Below are positions 32,529 through 44,600 of a stretch of 64,000 bases of DNA, piece by piece. The notes under the pieces are model-generated. The model saw only the letters and a list, made by a program, of their open reading frames with translations. It made no database searches and had not been told where the DNA came from. The position numbers were made by a program, and so were the translations under genes. The number at the start of each line of letters is the position of its first letter. Within the stretch, counting starts at the first letter, position 1. Source of the stretch: Guillardia theta CCMP2712 (taxonomy: Eukaryota > Cryptophyceae > Pyrenomonadales > Geminigeraceae); contig NW_005434673.1 of assembly GCF_000315625.1 (NCBI RefSeq), positions 62,001 through 126,000 on the forward strand. The letters are read 5' to 3'.

Positions 32529-33449
32529 ATGGATTGCTCCTCCTGGGACGGATGGCTTGATCTCGGGGTAGCATGCGGGCTGGACTCACAGTTTGACGGC
32601 CTTGGAGCAGACATCGGGGCGTCAGACAACTCAAATGGCCAACAGAACCTTGAAGGCTCTTTCGGAGAGCTCGATGCAGCTATCTTGTACACGACGCCCG
32701 TCGTCGATGAGCAGCATGAGCTCAAGCAGGCCGTAGACTTCTCCGATGCTGGCATCTTCTTGGCTGATGATGGTCTGCTACATGACGACCCAGGGCATGC
32801 TGTCGACTGGAGCCTCATAGGCTCCCTCAGCGAGACTCGCGCAGTGGAAATGCGCACAGTCCCTTCTCACGAGGAGATCGAGGAGCGACTAGCCTACGAG
32901 CCTGCTCCCGGGGGAGGCGATGCCGACATGTATGCGACCGATCAGATCGAGGCTACAGGCTTGCCGTCCGCGGTGCCTGCTGGAGGATCGAGGCCAGCGA
33001 CGGCGAGGAAGGGCCAGCAGCGTTGGATGAGAACGACGAGGATCATCCAGGAGTACCGGAGGCAAGTCTTGCATAACCACGAGCTGGAGGAGGTGCTGGA
33101 AGCGCAGCTCTCTCAGTGCATGGCAAAGCGCTGCAAGAACCAGAAGCGCGCCTTGCTCATGTACCTCCACATCGCGACGGTGACAGGCGTACTGCAGCCT
33201 TGCGACTTCAAGGAGCCGAGCAGCGCGGGGACGTTCTTCGGGTGGACAGGCTTCCGAGTGATTGCAGAGAGGAGCAGAGACTTTACGGAAGGGCTGGACG
33301 GCCTGTACGAGACCGACGAGCCCACGGAGAGGAAGTTCGCTAAGAACACTCTACACAACATGTTTCGGGGCGCTCAGCTTCTACCTGAGAAGCGAGGGGC
33401 ATGGAGGGAGGCGTTCGAGGGAAGGCTGCGCTTCGTTTTCGAGGGTTGA
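32529..33449 (+). CDS. Hypothetical protein, inverted duplicate copy B
   Basis: An intronless frame of 306 residues starting at ATG 32,529 in the same context as copy A (CTCTACCATGGATTG). It differs from copy A by the segment GQQNLEGSFGELDA after ASDNSN, by Val/Met exchanges (AVEMRT, SQCMAK), and at the end (GAQLLPEKRGAWREAFEGRL versus RAQLIPEIEGAWREAFEGRL). The family is not recognised. The two genes share one divergent promoter region. Confidence 0.75.
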   Translation: MDCSSWDGWLDLGVACGLDSQFDGLGADIGASDNSNGQQNLEGSFGELDAAILYTTPVVDEQHELKQAVDFSDAGIFLADDGLLHDDPGHAVDWSLIGSLSETRAVEMRTVPSHEEIEERLAYEPAPGGGDADMYATDQIEATGLPSAVPAGGSRPATARKGQQRWMRTTRIIQEYRRQVLHNHELEEVLEAQLSQCMAKRCKNQKRALLMYLHIATVTGVLQPCDFKEPSSAGTFFGWTGFRVIAERSRDFTEGLDGLYETDEPTERKFAKNTLHNMFRGAQLLPEKRGAWREAFEGRLRFVFEG

Positions 33450-34166
33450 GAGACGCGAGTCTTTCATGAAAAGATGACTTGGAATGACATTAACTTCGAG
33501 ATCGTGCGAGGACCTAAATTGTAATGATAATGTAGAACTAGCATTTCTTAGATGATCTGCAACAAAAAGAGCTCAAAACCAGATCTGAATTTCACCTTCC
33601 CTGCGAACCTTGATAGCATGGCTGACTGAATATTGAACATGTGTGTGGCATGAACTTGCAAGAACTTGTCTTGCGTGGTAACATCATGATTCATATCACA
33701 GCACCAGGAGACGCCGCGGGATTCACGCCGGTGGCTAAAATTGTATTTGAAATTTGAAATTGTGATACGAAAATTCAATTATACTGATTAAAATGTTGTT
33801 CAAGCTTTGAAATTTGACTCACCCATGGTCAAATGGTGGTGGAGCAAGAAGAAAGGAGGAGAAGAGAGAGGGGGAGGTGAAGGTGAACTCGCCTCGTCGG
33901 CCAGCGCAAAGAGACGACCGAAGACGCATCTGGTACCCAGCGTCCTCTTTCTCTAGATGTCTCTCGATCTGCTCACTTTCTGCTTCTTTTTCCTTCCTAG
34001 GTCGGCAGGCTCAGCGAGTTTTTCTGGAGCTCCATACCGACAGACGATGGGGAAGGAAGGAGAGTTGAGGTGAATGAATTCTCGATTCCTTCCGCTCCAT
34101 TCGAATCGAAGATCCGATGTTATGCACAACAAAGTGTTGGAGCAAAGGTTTGGATGTTTCCTCTGA
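33450..34166. other. Intergenic, no gene seen
   Basis: No supported gene. AT-rich to about 33,810, then GA-rich (33,840-33,890). An upstream non-coding or first exon of the WD40 gene could lie in 33,960-34,160, because the proposed start at 34,167 sits close to a good acceptor (CTCGGCAG). Confidence 0.4.
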
Positions 34167-36051
34167 ATGTTCGAGATAACTGCAGCTCGGCAGATTACCT
34201 GTATGTCGACGAATGGCCGAACCGTTTTTTGTGGATGCGATGATGGAACTGTCAGATCTTACATGGTTGAAGATAATGTGCAGAAAAAGTCCGTTCGAGA
34301 CCTTCCGGATTCCTTCTCGTTCTTTGCTATCTCAGTGTTGAACGCACATACCGAGCCAGTGACCACTCTGGGGTGTGTCTGTGGAGAGGACAGATACGAC
34401 TTGGTTTCTGGGTCTTCGGGAGGACAAATTCGAATCTGGAACCTCTCTCAGGAGCCCGTGGAAGCTGTTCTTACCATGTCACTCAACGGGGAAAAGGCTT
34501 CCTGCCAGCCAGCCATCACCAGCGTGTGTGCGGAGGTTGGAGGACGAATCTGGTGCGGTGCAAGTGATGGGACACTGTCAAGATTTGCAGTCTCGGGGGT
34601 ACAAACTTTACGGAAGGTGCAGGCGCATACAAGCATGATCAATCACGTTCTTGTACTTCGCTCTTGCCCAGTTGTAGCTACAGCGGGAGCAGATTTCATG
34701 ATCCGCGTGTGGGATGCTTTCAATATGAACCTTCTGGTATCCTACTGTGGGCATTCAGGACCAGTCGATTGCCTTGCTGAGTGCACAAAATCTTTCACCC
34801 TCATCTCATCTTCATCCTCCGACGCCTCCATCCGAGCATGGTCACTTCTGATGGAGGAGTCAGACGGCGAGGATGAAGAGTTCGGCGACGAGAGCCCGAG
34901 CGAGCATGAACCGCAGCACAAGAGAGAATCTCTCCTCGACGCCTTCGATGAAGATGTTGATTCCGATGCTTCCACGATCGTCGTGCGAAGCAGGGGGCCT
35001 TCCTCCTCCCTTTGCGCTCACTTGTGTGACCGGACCAATCCGACCAGCACCGGATACATCACGGCAGAGGCAGCACAACGAGGAGTAAACCTAGAGCTAT
35101 ACAGCGATTCAGCATCGCGCCCGGCAGCCCTCGACTACCAGAAAGATGTCTCCGAGCAATGGCACATCGCTTCTACGGAAATCTGTACAGAGAACTCATG
35201 CAGGTACATGTTGTTTCAGCGATCTGATGGAAAGTACTCGATCGGTCCACACATGAGCCACACGGTTAATCGATGCGACCAAGAAGATCTGTACATTGAT
35301 TTTTGCATCTTTTCTGCTACTGACCAGACTGTGAAGGTGTCGTGTACAAGGAGGGCAGGTTGACGGTCTTGAAGTCGACAGAACGACATTAGATCGCAGG
35401 ATCCCAGCCATTCCTGCATGCGTTGACAAGGCGAGAAGCAAGAGCGAGAGCCGTGATCGACCGTTTCATGATTACCTGCCTTCTTCGAGACTCCTTCCTT
35501 TCTTCCGTCGGGCTGCTTGCGGGTACGATTCACTATTCCTGTCCGTACTACGGCACATTGACTCGGAATGCAGCTGCATGCTGTTGGCAGACGGGCGAGT
35601 CTACACTATCTGTAGATGTGAGACGACCATTGATCAGCAGAAAAGTGGAGGAGCAGGGAAAAGCTCTACGTCAGAGAGTTTTTATTACCTGGAGAGCATC
35701 AGGTATGGGCAAAGGCGCTTTTTCTTTCTTGTTGGATTGTCTTCATTGTTTGTCCACAGACTCAACTTCCGGGATATTGCCAAGTCAAAGACTGTCAACA
35801 GCCTTCCTCACCTTGATGTCCAAGACATCTTGAAAGGCCTGTCCCTTCACGACGATCAGCTAAGAAATTCTTCCTACACAACCACCTGCATGAATCAGGA
35901 CTGCTGTCCCACCAGCATGGTGCTCGTGAACTTTAGCAGCACTCCTCTTGTCATGACAGGTAACTCTTTCCCGTCGGTTGGGTGTTCTTCTCATCACAGC
36001 TTCTCAGGTGGACTTGACGGTCTCTTGAGACTTTGGACTCATCAATGCTGA
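34167..36051 (+). CDS. WD40-repeat protein
   Basis: The first long exon encodes WD-type blades from the N-terminus: TVFCGCDDGTVRSYMVED, SGSSGGQIRIWNL, WCGASDGTLSRF, VVATAGADFMIRVWDAF, and LISSSSSDASIRAWSLLMEE. A long acidic, Ser-rich linker follows (ESDGEDEEFGDESPSEHE). More blades come after introns: FCIFSATDQTVKV, LLADGRVYTICRCE, and the last exon GGLDGLLRLWTHQC with the stop at 36,051. Splice joins at about 35,701-35,759 and 35,961-36,007 are in phase; exon edges in 35,340-35,530 are unresolved. This is a beta-propeller scaffold; partner and pathway cannot be told. The start at ATG 34,167 is provisional because an upstream exon is possible. Confidence 0.75.
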
Positions 36052-37075
36052 CTGAGACAATCATCAACTATGTCGGTATCGGTGTTAATAAATCTTGTAG
36101 ATAGTTCATTATTGTTATTTGAGTTTATTAGACTTAGTCGAGAATTTCATGATTGCTGGAGTCTGCTCGCTCCCTCCTAGTAGGGTTCCGGGGCAGCCTT
36201 GGGAGTTTGCGGTACTAGTGGCGGCGCGGCCCAGCCTTGGTATGCAAGTGACTAGGCCTACCAAATCAACCGCTATTCGAACCGTCGGCAGTGACATTGT
36301 TATCTCAACTTGGCAGGTTTGTCACACCACCATGGTGACGCCTATTCCCAAGTTTCGTGCCACTCGGGTGCACAAGTACAACAGTTCCCATCACTCAGTC
36401 CAATGTACGGTCCGATCAGTGGCCCCGGGCCCTGAGACTGGCAGCCCCGCTGTCGTACTGGCCCGACGGTCCGATCGATCGGCCGGGCCCCGCGATGGAG
36501 CACACGGTTTGTTAGACTTGTACTATGCCAAAGTCACGCAGATATCACATCGACCTTACTGTATGCTAAGATGTGAAACCCAAGCATCCAGACATGAGAG
36601 CACCTTAGCAAGACCGGCGGCTAGGAAAGCCCCCTCTTCATCCCACACGCTACTGGCATGGGCCGCCGGGGCTTGACACGTCAGTCGTCTTGGTTTACAG
36701 GAGAGTTTTTGTCCATCACCCGGCATGATCGGGGCGCCCCCCCGGGCTCCCGGCGCCAGGCCTAGACTTACTAAGTTATACTATGCCAAAGTCACGCAGA
36801 TTTCATATCGACCGGCCTTAGCTCCAACACTGAAGACAGTCACAGTATTGCTCAAGACCGAAGTTAATCCATACAAAACCATGCGTTCCATCACTCAGTG
36901 CAGGGGGCCGGATCTGTGGCAGGATCAATCCCAGCCTGGCAGTGTGGGCCAGGGCAGATCCGAGCCTGGGCCGGAGTCTGGGCCAGGCTTCAGGATGGCG
37001 TCATGATGCCGATCTCAGATCCGATCTTTGGTTTGTTTGTCTGCGCGGGGATGTGGTCACGGAAGGCACGTGAAA
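36052..37075. other. Intergenic with diverged GC-rich dispersed repeat
   Basis: No gene is supported. The word ACTATGCCAAAGTCACGCAGAT occurs at about 36,522 and again at about 36,778, each preceded by a GACTTAC/GACTTGTACT context and followed by TCrmATCGACC. CATCACTCAGT also recurs (36,390 and 36,890) beside GGCC-rich sequence (CCGGGCCC, CGATCGATCGGCCGGGCC). These look like two decayed copies of one dispersed element. Confidence 0.5.
36515..36825. repeat. Two copies of a ~45-bp element (ACTATGCCAAAGTCACGCAG)
   Basis: The copies at about 36,516-36,560 and 36,770-36,815 are in direct orientation, about 255 bp apart, with GC-rich flanks that are also partly repeated. I see no coding capacity, and no terminal inverted repeats that would prove a transposon. 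Confidence 0.6.
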
Positions 37076-38882
37076 ATGGAAGGGAGCGAAAGAAGTGCAG
37101 AAGCAGAAGCAGAAGCAAGAGCAGAGGGAGAGGGAGAGGGGGAGGAGAAAGAGAAGAAAGGAGAGAGCAGAGGAGAAGAGACAAAGAAAGAAGGTCAAGG
37201 AGAAGAAACTGAGGAGAAAGGAGCGACAGAGGACAATGGAGATGGGAACGACGACGGGGAAGATGAAAATGAGTCGGAGGAGCCGAGCAACCAAGGTGAG
37301 TCGATGCCTCTGCAGGAATACATCATGACTGAAATCCTTCGAAGAAAATGAAGGAGATCATGCTGAAACCAAGCTGTCCAAAAATCAACAGAAGAAGCAA
37401 GCTCGCAGACTACTGTGCAGCAGAGGACAAGGAGGTGCTAGAGGAGTGAAGCCTATCACAGGTTCGAACAGATGAAGCAAGCTAGGAAGCAAGCCAAGAA
37501 GGACAGGAAGAGAGCTATGCACGAGGCAAAAGCTGAAGGCAGCACTCAAGGTTACCTGCTGTGTCAACTCTGCGTGGAAGTGACCCACGTCTTTCAGAAG
37601 TTCGGAAGCGACCGAGAGTTTCCTCAGACCAAGAGGCTTCAGGCAAAGAGCAGCCGTCATGCAGGATTGGAGGGAGAGGCTCCCGCAATCGAGAAAGTTT
37701 CGATCAGCTCAGGAAGGATGGGCAGGTGAGGCCTCTAGCGAGGTTGCTGGACGATGAGGTGTGTCACAGAGAGTTGTCATCGACCTAAGCTTTGATGACC
37801 TCATGACGGAGAAAGAAGTCAGAAGCCTTGTCACGCAGGTGTTATGGATAATCATCATACGTGTTAGCAAGGATTGACTCTGATATGAGCGTATTGTACT
37901 GATATGTGACATCGTTGTAGCTGATATGTTGGTTTGAAGACGAGGACAACATCTTCGCAAGAAACGTTTGATTGACACTATGTTGCAGCTGGCACACTCT
38001 TACGGCACGAATCGAGCTTCCGGCAAGCCGCTCGACCTCTACTTGACCAGCGTCGACAAGAGGACGGTGAAACTTGTCGGGCGATGGACTTTGAGCGAGA
38101 GCACTCAAGTGTGTGCAGGCGGAAGGGCTGAAGAAGATTTCAGGGTTTGATAACTGGAGGTGCCACGTGGAAACAAGACATTTCTCTGAAGTTTTCCCAA
38201 AGAATGAGGTGAAAGAAGAGAAATGATGTCAGAAATGATCAGAGATCAGGTGGTTTACCTCACATCAGAGAGTAGTAACACGATGAATGTGAGGAGAATT
38301 TGTACTTGTGCATGGTTGCCGAGTTACTCTGATTGCAGGAACTCCAGAAAGACAAAGTCTATTGTATGCAGGGTCTGTTCTCCTTGATGTCTCTTAGCCT
38401 TCTCTTGCAGGCATCGGGGGCATAGTAGATCACAACCGGTACACGATGTCGGATTGCAATATTATTGCTGATGTGCAGCAGGTTGAAGGGGCTGACGAAG
38501 CAGAAAGCTGATGAGAATGGTTGGGACACTGCGAAGCTACCGCTGGATGGCAACATCGATCTTGGGGAGAGCAGTGAGTCTGCAAGGGCCATTGATGTCA
38601 CGCATGATATGCCGTCCTATGTTCGATGTGATACAAGTGTGTTGCAGAAGATATTTGATATTGTTGTTTATTTGACGCAGTGAAATATTTCGTGTAATTA
38701 TTTGATTGATACGTTTGATCGCAGGAAAGGTTCTCACTGTCAACCATGTCTGCTCTATTCTGCTCAAGTATCATGAGACAGGTGAAAGTCTTCACCTCGT
38801 CTCCTCCTCTTGCTCATCATCAACCGCAGGGAACTGGAAGGAGTCGCTGAAGCAAGCTATGCCCGAGAGAAAGTTGAAATGA
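37076..38882 (+). CDS. TRM10: tRNA (guanine-9-N1)-methyltransferase, TRM10 family
   Basis: About eight exons give the SPOUT-class enzyme that methylates N1 of purine 9 in tRNA. The start is the ATG at 37,076 (MEGSERSAEAEAEARAEG), opening an acidic disordered region. Then come the family's basic helix (LSKNQQKKQARR), VVIDLSFDDLMTEKEVRSL, then SYGTNRASGKPLDLYLTSVD, HFSEVFPKNE, VYLTSE, the active-site loop GIGGIVDHNRYT with its Asp, ENGWDTAKLPLDGNIDL, KVLTVNHVCSILLKYHETG, and the last exon NWKESLKQAMPERK with TGA at 38,880. The order and spacing fit eukaryotic TRM10. The long Glu-rich N-terminus is typical of the nuclear/cytosolic branch. The gene ends 26 bp before the stop of the convergent giant gene. 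Confidence 0.9.
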
Positions 38883-38908
38883 ATCTCAGACCCTCGTTTC
38901 CCCTCCTC

Positions 38909-41600
38909 TTACACCGAACCCTCGTGACCCAGCACCAGCACCCCGTACAGCTCGATGCCGCCAAGGCACAGCCTGTGGTTGCCCGAAGCGTTGGCTCCCG
39001 TCTGGAGGATACGGAAGTGCGAGAAGGGCTGAGCCGTGCTGACGGGATAGCTCGCAGCGTATCGCCCATGGTGGGAGGAAATGACCATGGAGTGATCGTT
39101 GCGATGTCGACGAAGAACCTGCCACGTCACTCCGTCGTTGGATCCCTGGAACTCAAAGTTCCTGCGTCACAGTCAGAACTCTCCTCCTCCTCCACTCACT
39201 CCCTACCTTAGCAGCATCGCCGACGTCGTGAAGCCATGTCGTAGCGTGTAGTGGGAGGGCACTAGGTGCCTGCCCTCTCCGAGGAACACTGATATCCAGC
39301 GAGAGCCGCGATCGGAGGAGTAGAGGTCAGATATCTCCCGCCCCGTCACGTTCCTATAGTCGCCCTCGCACATCTCCCCTCCCGGGTCGTTGTGCGACAC
39401 CTCCACCACCTGGCTCAGCGCCGGGTTCCCGTACACTGAGGCCCCCGCGTTGGTGCCGAGGAAGTGGAAGAGGCCGTGCGTGTCGTGCTCGCCGGCCATC
39501 TGGAGGCGGATGAGGTTGAGCCCGGAGGCAGGAGCCTGATGCAGCTGCAGCAGGGTCCGAGGTTTCAGCTGCGCCCTCGCCTGCTGTTTCACGACAACCT
39601 CAGAGGCCTGTCCCCGGAAGATCCTTCCATAGACCTCCAGCCCGCTCACACTCAGCGAGTGATTTCCGCTAGAGTTCTTTCCGGTCATGACCAGCCGGAG
39701 GTAGCGGTAGGTGTTGCCCAGCTGGGGGAGTTTGACATCGAACGTCTCGAGCTGCATGGGTCGCCTCAGAGTCTCGTCGTTGACGTGCTGGCTCAGAATG
39801 TGCCAGCACGACATGTCAAGACTTCCCTCAAGGTTCCAGCTGCGCAGCATGTCCTCCCGGTCGATCCTCCCGTGCCTCAGCGAGTAGTGGGTGGGGCTGA
39901 CTGAGATGGCTGTGCCGAAGTCGATGCATATCCACGCGCCGGCCACGTCCTTGGTGAACATCTGAATGCACTGGTCCAAGGGCGTTCCGAGCTTCACCAG
40001 CTCCTCCAGCTGACCAGTCGCTAAGCCAACCTCGTCCGCCAACGTCAGACTTATCCGCAGGTGGCGGAATCGATCGACTTGGCATGGGTTGACCCAGTCG
40101 TGCTGGAAGCCGTTGGTGCTGATCCAGTAGAAGATCCCTTTGGATCGCTTGCCGGCCTCGTCCCTCACGTACGGAACGTCCACCCAAATGTCCTCGTGCT
40201 CCTCCTCCTCGGGGATGTTGAGCTGATGTCGAGCTCGGCTCTCCTCGTCCACCTCCACCCTTGACACAGCCTTTTCCAGCTGCAGGAAGAATGTCGACCT
40301 GGAGAAGTTGAACCATGCTCGGATGCACATCCGTTGGAGCAGGAGAGGCTTAGTGCAGGCCATGATCCGCCACTCTCTGAAGCAAGAGCGAGCATGCACT
40401 GCCGACAGCTGCATGAAGAAGATGCTGCGAGGGATGCACGCGCCTCGCAGCACTTTGATCTCGCCCAACGAGATCTCCTCACCCTCGTGCTCCTGATGCC
40501 AGTCGAGGTCCTGCTGAGCTCGCCAGTCAGCGACGGAGATCGTCCTGAACGGCTTGACCGCGACCTGTCTCCTCCTGCGCTGTGAGCTCATGTCGGACGA
40601 CTCGGAGCCGTCGGACTCCCACGCCTCGTAGCCCATCTCCAGGTCGTCGAGCTCGAAGCGTCTGAACCTGCTCACCCTGTACTCCAAGGAGGGGGTCGAG
40701 TGCGGCTCTAGCGGAGACTCCGCCGGGCTGTCCTCTGGCGTCGGGGGGGTCGGAGGCATGTCACCGTCGGAGCTGCTGTAGCTGTCGGAGGAGATCTCGT
40801 AGGACTCAGAGTCGCTGTTCGTGATCTCGATCCTCATGCTCTGCGGCTCCTTGCCTAAGGGCTCATGGGCTAGCCCGCGCTTCTGCCTCATGATCTCCTT
40901 CACCGCCCTCTGAATGATGATGGCCGCCGACTCGTGCTCCTGCGTGAACTTTGTTTTCAGCTGGATGTATCTGCCGTACAGCTCAAGTCTGCACGCGCAC
41001 AAGCGAAAGAAGTTGCTGGAGTTGGGTCCCGTCAACAAGATCCTGAAGTAGCGGAAAGCCTGAAGCCTCGTGACCTCTTTATCCAAGTTGTGTAGGAAGA
41101 ACGTTTCCACCTGCCCGGGCGTCTGCATCCTCGGGTCGTTCAAGTGCTCACGCAGGGTGATCCAGCTGTTCTTGTTGTTGCTCCCTTCGAACCTCCAGCT
41201 CCTCATCGCGTTGGACGAGCTACCGGATCCATGCATGATGCTGTACGCTGTGGCAATCAGGCCGCGGCCCTCTCCCAGATCGACGGCGAGCCAGGGGCTG
41301 TTGTCTTGAGACTCGAGGATCAGAACTTTGCTGTCCTCGTCACTCTCCGAGCCTGCGATCGGCAGGCCGACCCGCTCCAAGATGCCGGCATCGCCGTCCA
41401 GATCTGAAGATTCTGCTGTGCTAACCGTCACGCCATTTGCCATTAAGACTGGATTCTGGTGCTCGGCAGTGCCATGGGACGTTCCAATCCAATAGAGCAC
41501 TCCCTTGCAATCTTCGTTGACTCCGAGCAGTTTGCTCGAGTACTCAAAGATGGCGTCCAGGGTTCTGTGCATGTAGATGCCCTCACTGTGTGAATGGAGA
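38909..41600 (-). other. Cytosolic tail: three F5/8-type galactose-binding-like domains plus IQ motif
   Basis: Three related modules follow the last membrane span. Each opens with a GxxYWIGT-type motif (GVLYWIGTSHG, GIFYWISTNGF, GLFHFLGTNAG). Each continues with Trp-x-x-(V/I)-x-(L/F)-G, then YSIMHG / YSLRHG / YTLRHG, then RSWxxEGS...W, then H-x-ND, and ends FRYFRILLTGPNSS...LELYG. They lie at about 41,590-40,980, 40,210-39,620 and 39,510-38,920. The pattern is that of the intracellular F5/8-like domains of BTBD9 and HECTD1-type proteins. Between modules one and two are ESAAIIIQRAVKEIMRQKRG, an IQ calmodulin-binding motif, and an acidic Ser-rich linker. The last module is split by an intron (39,206-39,162). 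Confidence 0.75.
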
Positions 41601-44600
41601 TTGCCGGGGAGGAAGCAAAGATCTGCGGCAAAGTCGTCTACGATGGTGGAGAAGGCGCTGACGTCTTTCTGTCGCTTCTTCATCAAAAGGTTGATCGCGG
41701 TGTCACGGATGATCATGGCGCGTATGCGCAGCCTCCTGCGAGCCTCAGCCTGCTGCATGTCGAAATACTTCTGGAGCAGGAAGAGCGCGATGAAGGTCAG
41801 GATCACGTTGATCGGGTCTGTGATGAGAAGCTTCTGTACTGTGCTCAGCGACGATCCCGTTACCCACCCGACCGCCATGATCTCTTCGAAGGTGACGGCG
41901 AACAGCATGTTCAAGTAAATACAGAAGGCCATGAAGCAAACCGCCAGGGTGTAGGCAAAGTAAGTGACCCAACTCGGTAGAGGAGGGACGTTTCGGAGCA
42001 AACTTGCCTCTTTGGTGAAGACAAACTTCGACGGCTTCGGAGGTATCCCTGCATTCTTCTCGAGCGCAGTTCTCAACTTGTACCCCAAGGTATTTCGACT
42101 CTTCAGATGAGACAGAAAGACGTTGGAAGCCTTCTTGGCAGCTATCAAAGCTCGCACGGTCTTGACGAAGTCTGGCTTTCGATACACAGCCCCGTCTGGC
42201 CCTTCTCGAGGTGTCAACCACCAGCTCCTGATACCCACTGCATGTTGGACCCCCTTCATTTTCGCTGCAGCCATTCTTGCTCGTTGAACTCTTATGATCT
42301 GTCGCTCGTAGTAAGCGTGAGCCTTTCGCTCGAGGATCACGTCTCTCTCATGCTTTTCAACAATTGGTTGGATCCGAGAGGAGAACCTGAATCTTGTTGA
42401 AAGTCTTCCAAGTCGATTGAGGATGCTGGATTGAGATGATTCAGTCTCTAGAGCTGACTTGCTTACCACCATATTCTTCTTCGACTTCTTTCGACGTTGC
42501 GACATTTGCGGTTTCAAGAAGGAGCCGAAGCTTCTCAGGCTTGACCTTCGTTTGACGGGCTCACCTCGTTTCGCTTCTCGTTTCCTCGCCTTACGAAAGA
42601 TCATCACGAAGAAGATTGTGCTTGGAATGGTTATCAAGCTAGACAGAACTCCGTTTCTGAGGGCTTCGCCTGGCCCAGCAGGCTGAACTCCGTAGAAGAT
42701 AGCGTTGGCAGTCATGCTTGAAGCAACAAAGCAGAAGAATGTGGTGATCATTTGAGGTCGAGTGAGAGCAGAGTAAGGTCGACTTCTGATGATGTGATAG
42801 ATAACATGTTTCTCCGCCATCATTCGTTGTATCTCGTTCACCAGCGAATATTTCGATGTTTTCAACTTTGCATCAAAAGATCTCATGTATTTTGCTGGTG
42901 ACTTGGCAAAAATAGCATAATCTAGAAAATCTCTGCGCGTTCCGATGAAGATCGCCAAGAAGTAGAGGGCAAAGATGCTGGCCATAGCAAATATGATGAT
43001 CAATTGAACACCACTCGCTGCTAGAAGAGCCGCGCTGTCGCCGATCGGATCGACCGTCCTGATCTCCACATTACCTGCAGACCCCAGAGCTGTGAACTCA
43101 GTGAGATGAAAGCATTCGCACACAATCGCTTCTTCTTCGATTCCTTTGACTGCACATCCTGTTCCTGTCCATCGGTTTGTACGGTTGTCCCAGTATGTAC
43201 AAGTTTCCACGGAAGTTGCATTCTGTGTGCTAGTGTTGGAGGCATTCGTGACGGTTGACGATTGTTTTAGTGGGATCCGAAAGCGAATCGGATTCAAGGT
43301 AGTGACTGAGAGGCCAACCAGCTCATACATGATGGACCCTCCGAGCACGTCCTGCTTGTCTTTGCTTGCTGTGTGAATGTTGGTCGATGGATCGAACTCG
43401 AACATCTTCAACGTCACTCCACTCGTTGAAAGATTCCCCACCCCCTCCTGCGGTAGGGAGAAGAAGCCGCCAGAGGCGAGAGCCAGAGAGAGTCCGTTGG
43501 TCTGCGACGAGTCTTCTGAGAGTTTGGCGAGGGTGATGGGAACCTGCCCTGTCGTCAACCTCACAAAATCTTGACCAGGAACTCGTTGAGCCAGCACGAC
43601 AGAGCTCAGTCCTTCAAGCTGATTCCTCGCGAGCTCAGCCTCTGCAAGCGAGCCGTTCTGAGCCAACGTCTCTTTAATCCCAAACCCAACCATGTTGGCG
43701 AAATTGTTGAATGAATTCATCGAGTCGACTTGGAGAGCCAGTGAGCTCGTCATGAGCTTTTCAATCAGCTGCCTGGTCTGGTTTCTACTCTCACCCGAAG
43801 GCGATTCCACTATCTGCATAGCTGTGCTGAGACACCCAGAGTACTGCTCGATGGCCTTGTCGTCAAGTGCAGCTTTAGTGAGGAGAGAGTCAGTAGCAGA
43901 GATCAGCGTGTCCTTGATCGCCTGATACTCATCAGCCAACAATCTTCTGTTTCCTTTCTTCGTGTTTGAATGTATAGATTCACTGATCCCGAAGATCGTC
44001 TGCAAAGCGCTGGATTCATCCCCGACATTCAGAGCATTCCCTAATGTACCCATTGACCCGCCCACCACGAGAGTCTCATTGGGCGGCAAGACGAGGACTC
44101 GCGTCAACTCGCTCATGGCGCAACCGTTGTAGATGTCACAGATCTGAGCAGACAAGTACTGCAAACCATCCGGAGGCGACAGCCTGATGGTCTGAACGTT
44201 CGAGACTGACGCCCTTGTCACTAGTGTGAAACTTTCCAAGTTTGAGATGTTGAGGTAAGTCCTCCAACTGTATGAAAGCGGCTCATCCCCTGGACTATCT
44301 GCCCATTCGAAGCAGCTTGCTTCCATCGGTTCTTGCAAGGCAACCACCTGTGTTGTGTTCAGTCTACAGTATCCTGATGCAGGCACGCTGTTTATCGTGA
44401 AGCTGATGTCAGCATAACTGTACTTTGCCTCGCCCTGCACGGCACATGTCAATCGAGCTGTGTAAGTTTTGCCCGAATAGAAGGAGCCAGCGGCGAATAC
44501 AACGAAGCGATTCTGAAGAGTAGTCAGAGTTTTGAAGCCTGGCGTCAAATCTCCCGACAGTATGGTCCAATAGAAGTCAAAGCCCTTGTCCGCAGGCTTC

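Larger units (their letters stand above)
30774..33449. repeat. Large inverted repeat, arms about 1.1 kb, spacer about 0.5 kb
   Basis: Arm 1 is about 30,774-31,857 and arm 2 about 32,348-33,449 in reverse orientation. Each contains one full gene plus about 170 bp of 5' flank. Protein-level identity is near complete except for one replaced segment after DNSN and the C-terminal end, so the pair is recent or kept alike by gene conversion. Confidence 0.9.
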
